NCBI RefSeq assembly: GCF_025215075.1
Contig: NZ_JAOBTH010000029.1
Span: forward strand, 186,001-250,000
Direction: 5' to 3'
Source: Tenacibaculum haliotis
GTDB taxonomy: Bacteria > Bacteroidota > Bacteroidia > Flavobacteriales > Flavobacteriaceae
DNA: 64,000 nt
Below are positions 63,813-64,000 of this stretch, piece after piece. The notes beneath the pieces are model-generated. The model was not told where the DNA came from and did no database searches. It worked only from the letters and a program-made list of their open reading frames with translations. The stretch's first letter is position 1. Every line of letters begins with the position of its first letter. The translations under genes and the position numbers were made by a program.

Positions 63813-64000
63813 CTATATTTTAAACTCTAATCGTTTTCCTTTCGTATTCTCATCAAAAACTCCGTTAGCAAACATTAAATTTCCATTCACAAAAGTATGC
63901 GTTATCTTACTTGAAAACGCTACATTTTCAAAAGGAGACCATCCACATTTGTATAAAATATTTTCTTTTGTAACTGTCCAACTATCATCTGTATCTATCA
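63813..64000 (-). CDS. Dihydroorotase, C-terminal end (cut by window edge)
   Basis: The last 62 codons of an amidohydrolase. YKCGWSPFENVAFSSKITHT and FVNGNLMFANGVFD match the C terminus of Bacteroidota dihydroorotases, which close the dihydroorotate ring in pyrimidine synthesis. The metal-binding residues lie outside the window, so an inactive or related amidohydrolase cannot be excluded. Confidence 0.85.
   Translation of the reverse strand, partial: IDTDDSWTVTKENILYKCGWSPFENVAFSSKITHTFVNGNLMFANGVFDENTKGKRLEFKI

Noticed and set aside
1..64000. tRNA, rRNA, CRISPR arrays, IS elements, prophage
   Set aside because: No cloverleaf with a conserved T-loop, no rRNA segment, no regular spaced repeats, and no transposase, integrase or phage protein was seen.

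Overview
The window is chromosomal DNA from a member of the Bacteroidota, most likely a marine Flavobacteriaceae (Tenacibaculum/Polaribacter-like). Reasons: low G+C; promoter cores of the TAnnTTTG type upstream of many genes and almost no Shine-Dalgarno sequences; a type IX secretion plug protein (DUF5103); TonB-dependent receptor, DUF5689, DUF4296, DUF3667 and DUF2911 proteins; a Na+-translocating NADH:quinone reductase. No tRNA, rRNA, CRISPR array, insertion sequence or phage gene was seen. Both ends cut a gene: a DEAD-box helicase on the left and a dihydroorotase on the right.

Layout. 1-6443 (minus): helicase start, then the complete nqrABCDEF operon. 6601-9366 (plus): T9SS plug, apaG, DUF3667 membrane protein. 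9344-13117 (minus): a lipoprotein and two paralogous secreted/anchored proteins of unknown role. 13266-13358: a relic that looks like the start of an NRDE-family gene. 13555-18177 (plus): pruA and an M16 zinc protease. 18420-23149 (minus): rimP-nusA-infB with a leader hairpin that resembles an attenuator. 23307-31694: housekeeping and stress genes (universal stress protein, DUF3089 hydrolase, tdk, alr, mscL, AhpD-like, OsmC, recJ). 31721-43792: a group that reads as phosphorus scavenging: secreted endonuclease/phosphatase, TonB receptor with a DUF5689/lamin-tail lipoprotein partner, metallophosphoesterase, phosphate-type porin and a Pit phosphate transporter with a PhoU-like tail. PhoP-box-like direct repeats precede the receptor and the porin, and a candidate small RNA just upstream of the porin carries 15 nt perfectly complementary to the porin leader.

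43940-44663: a tiny secreted peptide gene and a decayed CAP-domain lipoprotein. 44664-50985 (minus): the most unusual locus, a five-gene operon that looks like a Bacteroidota analogue of a chaperone-usher fibre system. Its order is an abundant-subunit candidate, a hairpin terminator, a chaperone-like beta-sandwich protein, a 1117-residue usher-like outer-membrane protein, and two further secreted proteins. I know of no characterised homologue.

51577-58356 (minus): tesB, a GNAT protein, a membrane protein, a SemiSWEET transporter and leuS. The LeuRS carries a DUF559/Vsr-like nuclease domain inserted in frame in its editing region. 58508-60991: DUF2911 protein, a Met/His-rich outer-membrane protein with a small CNGKC protein, and a Cys-rich mini-protein, together suggesting metal (copper?) handling. 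60992-64000: tyrS, an SDR epimerase, DUF4296 lipoprotein and the dihydroorotase end.
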